Source of the DNA: Candidatus Raymondbacteria bacterium RIFOXYA2_FULL_49_16
GTDB lineage: Bacteria; Fibrobacterota; OXYB2-FULL-49-7; XYB2-FULL-49-35
Length of the DNA stretch: 14,080 nucleotides
Direction of reading: 5' to 3'
Assembly (NCBI GenBank): GCA_001789205.1
Contig: MFYT01000022.1
Coordinates: 1 to 14,080, forward strand
The notes beneath the pieces are model-generated. The model was not told where the DNA came from. It did no database searches and saw only the letters and a program-made list of their open reading frames with translations. The position numbers and the translations under genes were made by a program. Of this stretch, positions 1 to 6,816 are shown piece after piece; position 1 is the first letter of the stretch, and each line of letters starts with the position of its first letter.

Positions 1-23
1 TCCTCTATCGATGAATGACGCCC
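1..23. repeat. Right part of a dispersed palindromic repeat, cut by the window edge
   Basis: The right arm gaatgacgccc is at 13-23. The bases before it (tcctctatcgat) resemble the end of the loop in the full copy at 62-114 (tcttctatggat), so this is probably the right part of another copy whose left arm lies outside the window. Together with 62-114 it would make two copies within about 115 bp downstream of ispG. Confidence 0.6.
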
Positions 24-61
24 CTGCAATGAATCGCAATGCATTTTCCCCATCATTTTCC

Positions 62-114
62 GTACGGGCGTCATTCGGCAAATGGCGTCTTCTATGGATG
101 AATGACGCCTGTAC
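62..114. repeat. Dispersed palindromic repeat, full copy downstream of ispG
   Basis: The left arm gtacgggcgtcattc (62-76) and right arm gaatgacgcctgtac (100-114) are complementary at 14 of 15 positions, around a 23-nt loop (77-99). The copy lies 41 bp past the ispG stop codon on the leftward strand. No U-tract follows the stem on either strand, so it fits a REP-like repeat better than a classical intrinsic terminator. The same arms recur at 8041-8089, 11712-11760 and 13994-14008. Confidence 0.8.
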
Positions 115-155
115 ATTCGATTTTCAATGAATTTTCGCCAATAATGATCCCTAAT

Positions 156-1214
156 TCACCATTCCTCGACAATCCTGACGACCTCACGGACCATCTCCTT
201 TTCGCCAACCTGTTTGATTTTTTTCCCTCGAATAAAAAGAAGGGCAGCGCCCTTGCCGCCTGCAAGGGCAATATCAGCTTCGCGCGCCTCGCCCGGGCCA
301 TTGACCACGCAACCCATGACCGCTATGCGAAGGGGCTTTTTGATGTGACGTACCATTTTCTCAATTTCAGCCGCGGCTTTTTCCATGTTGTACTGCAGCC
401 TGCCGCACGTGGGGCATGAAATGATCTCAGGGCTGACAATACGTGCGCCAGTGGCCTTGAGTATATCGTAGGCAACAGGGATCTCGTTAACAGGATCACC
501 AGTAAGAGAGACCCTGATTGTATCACCAATGCCATCGACAAGCAAGGCGCCTAAACCTGTTGCGGATTTTATTGAACCATAGTATTTACCGCCAGCTTCA
601 GTTATACCAAGGTGAATGGGATAATCCATTTTCTCCGAAAGATCCCGGTTTGCCGATACAGCGTCCATTACATGAGTCGCCTTAATGGAAACCACGAGCT
701 GATTATATCTAAGTGATTCACAAATACTGAGATAGTGAACAGCGCTTTCAACCATTGCCTTGGGGGTGGGTCCGGAATGTTTTTCAAGAAGCTCTTTTTC
801 AACTGATCCTGAATTCACGCCAATGCGCATGGCAACACCCTTGTTCTTACAGCAGCGGATAACAGCTTTAAACCGTTCGAGGCCACCGATATTTCCAGGA
901 TTTATCCGGATTTTATCCACCCCTACCGCAACAGCGGCAATGGCATATGCAGCCTGAAAATGGATATCAGCCACAAGGGGGACCGGGCAATATTTCTTAA
1001 TACCTGGCAGCGCTTTCAATGCCTTCAGATCAGGTACCGCAACGCGGACAATTTCGCACCCGGCATTCACAAGCCGCTTGATCTGTTTGCAGGTAGCGGC
1101 GATGTCCGAAGTCTTGGTGCTGGTCATGGATTGCACCCTGATAGGGTTGCCCTGGCCAAGGACAAGCTTCCCGACCCCTATTGCGCGAGTTTTCCGTCTC
1201 TGGGGATTATTCAT
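156..1214 (-). CDS. ispG: 4-hydroxy-3-methylbut-2-en-1-yl diphosphate synthase (flavodoxin/ferredoxin)
   Basis: This enzyme performs the penultimate step of the MEP isoprenoid pathway, reductive ring opening of 2-C-methyl-D-erythritol 2,4-cyclodiphosphate to HMBPP, in the cytoplasm using a [4Fe-4S] cluster. The 352 residues match the short bacterial two-domain form. The N-terminal TIM-barrel shows the family strings VQSMTSTKTSD (28-38), VADIHF (81-86) and KIRINPGNIG (101-110). The C-terminal cluster domain has SCPTCGR with C267 and C270, then GCVVNGPGE with C302 and E309, which are the expected three Cys and one Glu ligands. The start gives MNNPQRRKTR, a normal short leader. It is divergent from purD with a 62-bp gap and is followed by palindromic repeats. 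No other MEP-pathway gene is visible here. Confidence 0.97.
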   Translation of the reverse strand: MNNPQRRKTRAIGVGKLVLGQGNPIRVQSMTSTKTSDIAATCKQIKRLVNAGCEIVRVAVPDLKALKALPGIKKYCPVPLVADIHFQAAYAIAAVAVGVDKIRINPGNIGGLERFKAVIRCCKNKGVAMRIGVNSGSVEKELLEKHSGPTPKAMVESAVHYLSICESLRYNQLVVSIKATHVMDAVSANRDLSEKMDYPIHLGITEAGGKYYGSIKSATGLGALLVDGIGDTIRVSLTGDPVNEIPVAYDILKATGARIVSPEIISCPTCGRLQYNMEKAAAEIEKMVRHIKKPLRIAVMGCVVNGPGEAREADIALAGGKGAALLFIRGKKIKQVGEKEMVREVVRIVEEW

Positions 1215-1276
1215 TTATTTTAAAAGAATCAATAATTATATTTCAATATACGTTTTAACAGCGGAGATTTCAAACC
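1215..1276. promoter_or_regulatory. Divergent AT-rich promoter region between ispG and purD
   Basis: This 62-bp gap separates two divergently read genes and must hold at least part of both start signals. On the minus strand a tataat hexamer lies at 1240-1235, but no good -35 box sits at the usual spacing. On the plus strand cggag (1262-1266) is a plausible ribosome binding site 10 nt before the purD ATG. I see no riboswitch-like structure or PurR-type operator. Confidence 0.4.
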
Positions 1277-2539
1277 ATGAAAGTCCTGGTAATAGGCAAC
1301 GGCGGCAGGGAACACGCCATTGCTTGGAAACTCAAACAGTCTCCCCACATTTCAGAGATCCACTCCTCACCTGTCAATGTGGGCATCGCGTCATTCGGGA
1401 CCTGCACAAGCATTGCGGTGGAAGATACGCGCGGACTCCTCGATTACGCCATTAAAAACAGCATAGACCTCACAGTTGTGGGTCCTGAAGTGCCCCTGTC
1501 ACTGGGCTTGGTCGATGCATTCCGCGCAGCAGGAAAAAAAATCTTCGGTCCTACAAAGGCGGCGGCCCGTATTGAAAGCAGCAAGGCGTTTGCAAAAGAA
1601 GTAATGACAAAATATGGTGTACCCACAGCGCGCTATAAGAAGTTCTCGTCTGAGGCTGGGATCGAGGAATATATCCGTTCCTTCCCAACCCCTCCGGTCA
1701 TTAAAGCTGACGGCCTTGCAGCTGGAAAAGGGGTCACTATACCCGAAACCATGGACCAGGCAATACATGAGGCACGGGCAATGCTCAAAGAGGGTAAATT
1801 CGGTCCTGCAGGAGCCTCAATTGTCATCGAGGAATGCATGACCGGTCCCGAAGCCTCTATTTTCGCCATTACTGACGGCAATAATTTTAAAACATTCGCT
1901 TCCGCGCAAGACCATAAACGGGCGTTTGACAATGACCAGGGTCCCAATACCGGCGGCATGGGCGCCTATGCTCCTGCGAAAATAATCACCCCTGCCCTTC
2001 AGCAAGAAATTGATGAAAAAATCCTGCGGCCGGTAATACAGGGCATGGCAGCCGAGGGATGCCCCTATACCGGCATACTCTATGCTGGGCTCATGCTCAC
2101 GCCACAGGGACCAAAAGTTATTGAGTTCAACTGCCGGTTCGGAGACCCTGAAACCGAGGTCGTGCTCCCCCTGTTCAACGGCGATCTGTGCGAGGCAATG
2201 CTCGCCTCGATAAACAGCACAGTTGATAAAATTTCACTGCCAATGTTCCAGGGCACCGCTGTCACCGTGGTGCTGGCTTCAGGCGGATATCCCGATGCGT
2301 ATGAAAAAGGCAAGGTGATCACTGGTCTGGCTGAAGCTGAAAAAGCCGGGGCTATCATCTTTCATGCAGGAACAAAGAAACAAGGGCCCGATATTGTGAC
2401 CGCGGGCGGACGGGTCCTTAATGTGGTTGCCACTGGCCCAACTCTGAATGCCGCAATCACAACAGCGTACGCTGCCGCGGCCAATATCTCTTTTCAAAGA
2501 AAAATGATGCGCTCTGATATAGGCAAAAAAGGAATTTAA
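1277..2539 (+). CDS. purD: Phosphoribosylamine--glycine ligase (GAR synthetase)
   Basis: This cytoplasmic ATP-grasp enzyme makes glycinamide ribonucleotide from phosphoribosylamine, glycine and ATP, the second step of de novo purine synthesis. At 420 residues it has the usual length of monofunctional bacterial PurD. Signatures are the N-terminal GNGGREHAIAWKL (7-19), GPEVPLSLGL, the ATP-grasp region with KADGLAAGKGV, NTGGMGAYAPA, and the metal/ATP-binding EFNCRFGDPETE, with E283, N285 and the RFGDPE signature from R287. A GGAG ribosome binding site precedes the ATG by 10 nt. It is the first gene of the rightward cluster and ends 17 bp before purE, which acts in the same pathway. No purK or other pur gene is visible. 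Confidence 0.98.
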   Translation: MKVLVIGNGGREHAIAWKLKQSPHISEIHSSPVNVGIASFGTCTSIAVEDTRGLLDYAIKNSIDLTVVGPEVPLSLGLVDAFRAAGKKIFGPTKAAARIESSKAFAKEVMTKYGVPTARYKKFSSEAGIEEYIRSFPTPPVIKADGLAAGKGVTIPETMDQAIHEARAMLKEGKFGPAGASIVIEECMTGPEASIFAITDGNNFKTFASAQDHKRAFDNDQGPNTGGMGAYAPAKIITPALQQEIDEKILRPVIQGMAAEGCPYTGILYAGLMLTPQGPKVIEFNCRFGDPETEVVLPLFNGDLCEAMLASINSTVDKISLPMFQGTAVTVVLASGGYPDAYEKGKVITGLAEAEKAGAIIFHAGTKKQGPDIVTAGGRVLNVVATGPTLNAAITTAYAAAANISFQRKMMRSDIGKKGI

Positions 2540-2556
2540 CAACAAAGGAACAAACC

Positions 2557-3018
2557 ATGCAAAACCCTGTTGTCAGTATAGTCCTTGGCAGTAAATCCGA
2601 TGAGCCCAAAATCCAGAAATGCCTTGAAGCACTCACCGCATACAACATCCCTTTTGAAACAAACATTATGTCCGCCCACCGGACGCCAAAAAAGGTCGCT
2701 GCCCTTGCTTCGGGCGCTAGAGCGCGGGGCATCAAGGTCTTTATCGCTGCGGCTGGCCTTGCAGCGGCCTTACCCGGCACAATCGCGGCGCACACCACGC
2801 TGCCAGTCATCGGCATACCTCTTGCCGCTGGAGTCCTGAACGGCACTGACGCACTCTACGCTATTGTACAGATGCCTCCGGGGATCCCCGTTGCCACGGT
2901 GGGCATTGATAATGGCGCAAATGCCGCCCACCTGGCCGCGCAAATCCTTGCCGTTGAAAACGGAGAAATCTCCAGGAAAATCGCGGAATTCAGAGCAGGG
3001 TTTGGGGATGATCAGTAA
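2557..3018 (+). CDS. purE: PurE-family enzyme (N5-CAIR mutase or AIR carboxylase), atypical active site
   Basis: PurE forms 4-carboxyaminoimidazole ribonucleotide in purine synthesis. The 153-residue protein has the class I layout: LGSKSDEPK near the N-terminus, SAHRTP with catalytic H41, LPGTIAAHTTLPVIGIP, and QMPPGIPVATVGI followed by NAAHLAAQIL. The odd point is A-A-A-L-P-G at 69-74, where class I enzymes have A-A-H-L-P-G. The second active-site His (H75 in E. coli) is therefore Ala71. Class II AIR carboxylases also lack this His but carry SAHK and GRSN motifs, which are absent here. A ribosome binding site (aaagga) precedes the ATG. The 3' end overlaps tsaC by 11 bp. Family assignment is firm; which of the two reactions it runs is open. 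Confidence 0.93.
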   Translation: MQNPVVSIVLGSKSDEPKIQKCLEALTAYNIPFETNIMSAHRTPKKVAALASGARARGIKVFIAAAGLAAALPGTIAAHTTLPVIGIPLAAGVLNGTDALYAIVQMPPGIPVATVGIDNGANAAHLAAQILAVENGEISRKIAEFRAGFGDDQ

Positions 3019-3625
3019 AATAAAGGTCGCAAACCGGGCCGAGACCATCCAACGGGCAGCTGAACTGCTTAAAAAGGGCGGTGTCATTGTTCATCCCACT
3101 GAAACGCTCTACGGATTTGCGACAAACGCGCTCATTATAAATGCGATCAAGCGGGTGGATCGGATTAAAGAACGCGGACTTCGCGAAAGCTACATCATCC
3201 TGGTGCGCGATATTGATATGGCGCGATCCCTTCAAATTTCCTTTGACGAAACCGCTGTAAAACTGGCTGACCGGCACTGGCCTGGCCCACTGACGCTTGT
3301 GCTCCCGGTTTCCCGCGAATCATCCCTGCTCCACCTTGCATTCAATGGCGCCATAGGCATGCGCGTGTCCCCGGATGAATTCGTTAGAAAACTTTTTACC
3401 CACATCGATTTTCCCATCATATCGACCAGTGTAAACATAAGCGGCAAGCCGCCTATGAACGATATTACTAAAATTGAGGCGCAGTTTTACAACGACATTG
3501 ACCTTTTCTGCGGCAGAGGCACGCTGCCCCATCGTCCGCCTTCTACCATTGCCACTGTTGTGAACAATACCATAAAAATCCTGCGCAAAGGCGCTGTCTC
3601 TGAAGAGCAGGTATATGCCGTTTAA
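3008..3625 (+). CDS. tsaC: L-threonylcarbamoyladenylate synthase (TsaC/YrdC/Sua5 family)
   Basis: This enzyme makes threonylcarbamoyl-AMP from threonine, bicarbonate and ATP, the first step of the universal t6A37 tRNA modification. The 205 residues correspond to a single YrdC domain without the C-terminal Sua5 extension. Motifs are HPTETLYGF (29-37), the K54/R56 region, WPGPLTLVLP (91-100), GMRVSPDEF (117-125), STSVNISGKPP (139-149) and PSTIATV. The open frame extends upstream to 2864, but that part lies inside purE in another frame. The ATG at 3008 gives a proper family N-terminus (MISKIKVANRAETI), so I chose it. It overlaps purE by 11 bp and the next gene by 11 bp, which suggests translational coupling. 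The partner genes tsaB, tsaD and tsaE are not in the window. Confidence 0.93.
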   Translation: MISKIKVANRAETIQRAAELLKKGGVIVHPTETLYGFATNALIINAIKRVDRIKERGLRESYIILVRDIDMARSLQISFDETAVKLADRHWPGPLTLVLPVSRESSLLHLAFNGAIGMRVSPDEFVRKLFTHIDFPIISTSVNISGKPPMNDITKIEAQFYNDIDLFCGRGTLPHRPPSTIATVVNNTIKILRKGAVSEEQVYAV

Positions 3626-4073
3626 CATACTCTTTGTCTGTTCGGGAAACACCTGCAGAAGCCCCATGGCGGAAGGATTATTTAAGAATCTGCTGCCTCA
3701 GGACAAGAAGGAAAATTTCAGGGTTTCTTCCGCTGGTATTGTCGCTGCACCTGGCATACCCGCTTCAGACATGGCTATCGCGGCCATGCGGGAACTCGGT
3801 ATTGATATCTCACGCCACCGCTCTGAAGTGACAGGACAGGGAATTGTTGAAAAAAGTGACTTGATATTGGCAATGACCGAGAACCACAGCCAGTTTCTCA
3901 AACGCCAATTCCCGGACGCGGCAAACCGGGCCTTCACCCTTGCCGAATACGCGGACAAAAACGCGAAATCAACCGATATCACCGACCCTGTGGGTGGAAA
4001 TCTTGGCGAATACAGGCAAACACGCGACCAGATAAAACGGTTCGTTGAACAGATAATCGGAAACATGCAATAA
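3615..4073 (+). CDS. ywlE: Low-molecular-weight phosphatase, YwlE-type (probable protein-arginine phosphatase)
   Basis: This 152-residue protein is a complete LMW-PTP domain. The P-loop CSGNTCRSPMAE holds nucleophile C9 and phosphate-binding R15, and the general acid is D124 in DITDPVGG. T13, between N12 and C14, is the position that is Thr in Bacillus YwlE (T11), where it favours phosphoarginine, and usually Ile in tyrosine phosphatases (CLGNICRS). The rest also reads like YwlE (FTLAEYA, YRQTRDQIKRF). By family knowledge it would remove phosphate from arginine residues marked by a McsB-type kinase; no such kinase is in the window. It overlaps tsaC by 11 bp, echoing the ywlC-ywlE neighbourhood of B. 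subtilis. The domain is certain; the arginine specificity is inferred. Confidence 0.88.
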   Translation: MPFNILFVCSGNTCRSPMAEGLFKNLLPQDKKENFRVSSAGIVAAPGIPASDMAIAAMRELGIDISRHRSEVTGQGIVEKSDLILAMTENHSQFLKRQFPDAANRAFTLAEYADKNAKSTDITDPVGGNLGEYRQTRDQIKRFVEQIIGNMQ

Positions 4074-4077
4074 CCCC

Positions 4078-4839
4078 ATGGGCCGCATCCTTTTCCTTTG
4101 TCTCCTCGCCATATATATCCACGGGCAGGACCCTCTTAGACATGTAGAAAACAAGGTCTTTGGCCCTGACGAACGGTTTATCTTTAATGTCTCGTATGGA
4201 TTTATCCATGGCGGCTTTGCCTCGCTCGAGATCCAGGACACTGCTCGCATAAACGGCCACCTCTGCCACAAAATACGGGCCGTGGCCCACTCCAGCGCCG
4301 CGCTCTCTATCTTTTTTCCTGTGCGCGATACCAACTACAGCTATATGGATGTGGAAGGGCTCTTTTCCCGGAAAATCATCAAATACATCCGTGAGGGCAA
4401 CTATAAGCAGTTCAAATGGGCCTTTTTCGAGCCGGAAATACGGCGTGCAACCACTCGCGACACATGTTATACCACACTGCCTTTTGTGCAGGACGTAGTC
4501 TCCTCGTTCTATTATTTCCGGCTCTTTAACGTAAAAGACTCCCTTGACATCAACTGCTTTGACGATAAAAAGAACTACCCCATGCGCGTAAAGGTTGTAC
4601 GCAAAGAAAAGATAAAGACCCTGTTTGGAAAAATAGAGTGCCGGGTGGTGGAACCCCTGCTCACCTCCAGCGGCATATTCATGAAAAAAGGCCGGCTCCT
4701 CATATGGCTTACGGACGATGCAAGAAAAATCCCGGTCAAGGTAACGTTTAAGCTTCCTTTCCTGGGGCACATCACCTGCACGCTTGAAAAGCATTTCCCG
4801 GGATCTATTATTGCCCAGAGCGCCCCCCCTGTGCAATAA
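4078..4839 (+). CDS. DUF3108-like exported protein
   Basis: This 253-residue protein begins with a short hydrophobic signal-like segment (residues 1-16, ending IHG before QDP), so it is probably exported to the periplasm or outer membrane. The body resembles the DUF3108 family: an N-terminal GPDERFIFNVSYGFIHGG, a central YSYMD, and a late beta-rich part with FGKIECRVVEP, GRLLIWLTDDARKIPVKV and a final GHITCTLEK. No catalytic motif stands out and the function is unknown. The gene starts 4 bp after ywlE, has no clear ribosome binding site and probably depends on upstream translation. A long open frame on the opposite strand (3979-4836) is a shadow. The family call rests on pattern memory only. 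Confidence 0.75.
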   Translation: MGRILFLCLLAIYIHGQDPLRHVENKVFGPDERFIFNVSYGFIHGGFASLEIQDTARINGHLCHKIRAVAHSSAALSIFFPVRDTNYSYMDVEGLFSRKIIKYIREGNYKQFKWAFFEPEIRRATTRDTCYTTLPFVQDVVSSFYYFRLFNVKDSLDINCFDDKKNYPMRVKVVRKEKIKTLFGKIECRVVEPLLTSSGIFMKKGRLLIWLTDDARKIPVKVTFKLPFLGHITCTLEKHFPGSIIAQSAPPVQ

Positions 4840-4860
4840 ATTATATTATTTTGATTATTT

Positions 4861-5550
4861 ATGATGATCAAAACGATTGTCTGCGACATGGACGGGACCC
4901 TCTTTTCGTCAGAAAACATGGTTGGCGAAGCCTATGCCCGTGCCGTACGCGCCTTTAACCGGGAATTCTCGCGCAGGATGCGCATCCCAACGACCGAAGT
5001 CATCATGCGCGAAATTGGCCGTCCTGTTGAGGAGATACTCAAAATCATCTTTCCCCAGCTAAAGGATTCTGAGCGGGCCTTTATCCGCACGCTTTCCCGA
5101 AAATACCTGGTCGATCTTATCAAAGAGGACAAAGGCCTTGTCTATCCATCGGTCAAAGAAACAATCGCCATCCTAAAACAGATGGGATACAATCTTAAAC
5201 TGGCAAGCAATGGCGGCACAGCCTATATCAATGCCATACTCGACCACTATCACCTTTCCCCTATCTTCGGCCCCTTTATTCCGCTGAACAACGAGAACCT
5301 GAAGGACAAAGGCGACGTGCTCAACCTTCATAAATCGATTTTAGGCCTTATGGCAGATGAAATGGTGATGGTGGGCGACCGTCTGCAGGACGCGCAGGCA
5401 GCTGAAAAAGCGGGCTGCAGGTTCATCGGCGTCACGTATGGCCATGGAACCATCCGCGAACTGAAAAGCGCAGTAAAAATCATCCGTTCATTCCACGAAC
5501 TTCCGAACGCCATAGTCACCCTGGAAAAAGAGACAATAGTCAAAGTATAG
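4861..5550 (+). CDS. HAD-superfamily hydrolase, phosphoglycolate phosphatase-like
   Basis: This 229-residue cytoplasmic phosphatase-type HAD protein shows all four motifs: motif I DMDGT with nucleophile D9 and acid/base D11, motif II S116-N117 in LASNGG, a motif III lysine near 148-150, and motif IV GDRLQD with D173 and D177. The helical cap between residues about 15 and 90 marks a subclass I (Gph/PGMB-like) enzyme. Substrate cannot be read from sequence. It lies 18 bp upstream of serC, so a phosphoserine phosphatase role is conceivable but unproven. Two ATGs (4861, 4864) are in frame and neither has a ribosome binding site. The 21-bp upstream gap is almost pure A/T and could also hold a promoter. 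Confidence 0.9.
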   Translation: MMIKTIVCDMDGTLFSSENMVGEAYARAVRAFNREFSRRMRIPTTEVIMREIGRPVEEILKIIFPQLKDSERAFIRTLSRKYLVDLIKEDKGLVYPSVKETIAILKQMGYNLKLASNGGTAYINAILDHYHLSPIFGPFIPLNNENLKDKGDVLNLHKSILGLMADEMVMVGDRLQDAQAAEKAGCRFIGVTYGHGTIRELKSAVKIIRSFHELPNAIVTLEKETIVKV

Positions 5551-5568
5551 AACCGAAAGGAGCGCCCC

Positions 5569-6654
5569 ATGAGCAGAGTTTTCAATTTCAACGCAGGACC
5601 ATCAGTTTTACCAGTCGAAGCACTTGAAACCGTTTCCAAAGGCATTATCGATTTCAACAACAGCGGTATGTCCATCCTGGAAATGAGCCACCGGACCGCG
5701 GATTTTGACGCAGTCATTAAATCAGCCGAAAGCAACCTGCGCACGCTGCTGGGCATTCCTGAAGATTACGCTGTGCTTTTCCTTGGCGGCGGCGCATCAC
5801 TCCAGTTTACCATGGTTGCCATGAATCTGCTGCCCGAAGGCGCTACTGCGGACTATACTGATACCGGTTCATGGGCAAGCAAGGCGGCCAAGGAAGCGAA
5901 ACTCTTCGGCAAAGTAAACTATGCTTCGTCGTCAAAGGACAAAAACTATACCTTTATTCCCAAGACGCTGAATCTCACGAAGGGCGCGGCCTATCTGCAT
6001 ATTACCAGCAACAACACCATCTACGGCACTCAGTACCGGACCTTTCCCAAACCCGAGACAGGCGTGCCCCTGGTGGCCGACATGTCGTCCGATATTTTAA
6101 GCAGGCCAATAACCGTGTCTGATTTCGGTCTCATATACGCTGGTGCGCAAAAAAATATGGGACCTGCTGGCGTTGTCACGGTCATTGTCCGCAAAGATCT
6201 TCTTGGCAAATCAGGCCGCACCATACCCTCCATGCTCGACTACAAGGTCCATGCTGAGAATGTATCTCTCTACAATACACCGCCGGTCTTTGCCATCTAT
6301 GTTGTGTCTGAGGTGCTCAAGTGGCTCAAGGCAAAAGGCGGCATTGCCGGAATGGAGAAAATCAACGAACGCAAGGCCAAAAAGCTCTATGCGGCAATTG
6401 ATAGCAGCACGCTCTTTACCGGCACCTGCGCAAAAGAAGACCGCTCGTACATGAACGTGGTTTTTGTATTGAAGAACAAGAATGAGGATCTGGAGAAAAA
6501 ATTCCTCGCGGGCGCCAAGGAGCGCAAGCTTGTGGGCCTCAAGGGCCACCGCAGCATCGGCGGCTTCCGCGCCTCCATCTACAACGCCTTCCCCGAAGAG
6601 GGCATTGACGCGCTAGTCAAATACATGGAAGAATTCGCCAAGGCGAATAGTTAA
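5569..6654 (+). CDS. serC: Phosphoserine aminotransferase
   Basis: SerC converts 3-phosphohydroxypyruvate and glutamate to 3-phosphoserine and 2-oxoglutarate, the second step of serine synthesis; it can also serve PLP synthesis. The 361 residues match the family length. It begins FNFNAGPSVLP and contains MEMSHRT-like ILEMSHRTADF, FLGGGASLQF, and the PLP-lysine motif YAGAQKNMGPAG with K195. It ends with HRSIGGFRASIYNAFP and a helical C-terminus. An AAAGGAG ribosome binding site (5556-5562) precedes the ATG by 6 nt, the best in the cluster, so it is probably well translated. It closes the rightward cluster and is followed by hairpin terminators. serA and a canonical serB are not present. Confidence 0.97.
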   Translation: MSRVFNFNAGPSVLPVEALETVSKGIIDFNNSGMSILEMSHRTADFDAVIKSAESNLRTLLGIPEDYAVLFLGGGASLQFTMVAMNLLPEGATADYTDTGSWASKAAKEAKLFGKVNYASSSKDKNYTFIPKTLNLTKGAAYLHITSNNTIYGTQYRTFPKPETGVPLVADMSSDILSRPITVSDFGLIYAGAQKNMGPAGVVTVIVRKDLLGKSGRTIPSMLDYKVHAENVSLYNTPPVFAIYVVSEVLKWLKAKGGIAGMEKINERKAKKLYAAIDSSTLFTGTCAKEDRSYMNVVFVLKNKNEDLEKKFLAGAKERKLVGLKGHRSIGGFRASIYNAFPEEGIDALVKYMEEFAKANS

Positions 6655-6665
6655 TCCCCCTAGTC

Positions 6666-6683
6666 CCCCCTTTTCGAAGGGGG
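6666..6683 (+). other. Short hairpin with TTCG loop after serC
   Basis: The arms cccccTT (6666-6672) and AAggggg (6677-6683) form a perfect 7-bp stem closed by a ttcg tetraloop, starting 12 bp after the serC stop codon. No T-tract follows, so it may stabilise the serC mRNA 3' end rather than terminate transcription. Confidence 0.5.
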
Positions 6684-6696
6684 CATCCATGAGTAA

Positions 6697-6740
6697 CCTA
6701 AAATAAAAGAGCCCGTTCCCACGGGCTCTTTTATTTTAGG
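6697..6740. terminator. Bidirectional intrinsic terminator between serC and the oxidoreductase gene
   Basis: A perfect 20-bp stem (6697-6716 with 6721-6740) encloses a 4-nt loop (tccc). The inner part is GC-rich (gagcccgt/acgggctc), and the outer part is an A-run on the left arm and a T-run on the right arm. This is the classic layout of a terminator that works in both directions, fitting its place between convergent genes. Confidence 0.85.
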
Positions 6741-6750
6741 CAATACGTCA

Positions 6751-6785
6751 AAAAAACGCAGGCCTCGATCGCGACCGAGGCCTGC
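6751..6785 (-). terminator. Intrinsic terminator of the oxidoreductase gene
   Basis: Read on the minus strand, a 10-bp GC-rich stem gcaggcctcg/cgaggcctgc (6785-6776 with 6767-6758) around an 8-nt loop is followed by a run of six T's (6756-6751). It lies 31 bp past the stop codon of the leftward oxidoreductase gene, the expected place for its own terminator. Confidence 0.85.
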
Positions 6786-6816
6786 TACCAAAACAGCTAT
6801 AGGTGAGATAAAATTA

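Noticed and set aside
1-114. Two close repeat copies at the left edge as a possible CRISPR array.
   Set aside because: There are only two units, one partial, with palindromic arms and related loop sequences, no regular spacers and no cas genes.
62-114. The palindrome as the intrinsic terminator of ispG.
   Set aside because: No T-run follows the stem on the leftward strand, and the same sequence recurs elsewhere as a repeat family.
2864-3007. A longer tsaC start at 2864 that would add 48 residues.
   Set aside because: The extension lies wholly within purE in another frame and has no family similarity; the ATG at 3008 gives the normal N-terminus.
3979-4836. A 285-codon open frame on the minus strand.
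   Set aside because: It lies opposite the DUF3108-like gene, which has the signal peptide, family pattern and cluster position; the antisense translation looks like no known protein.
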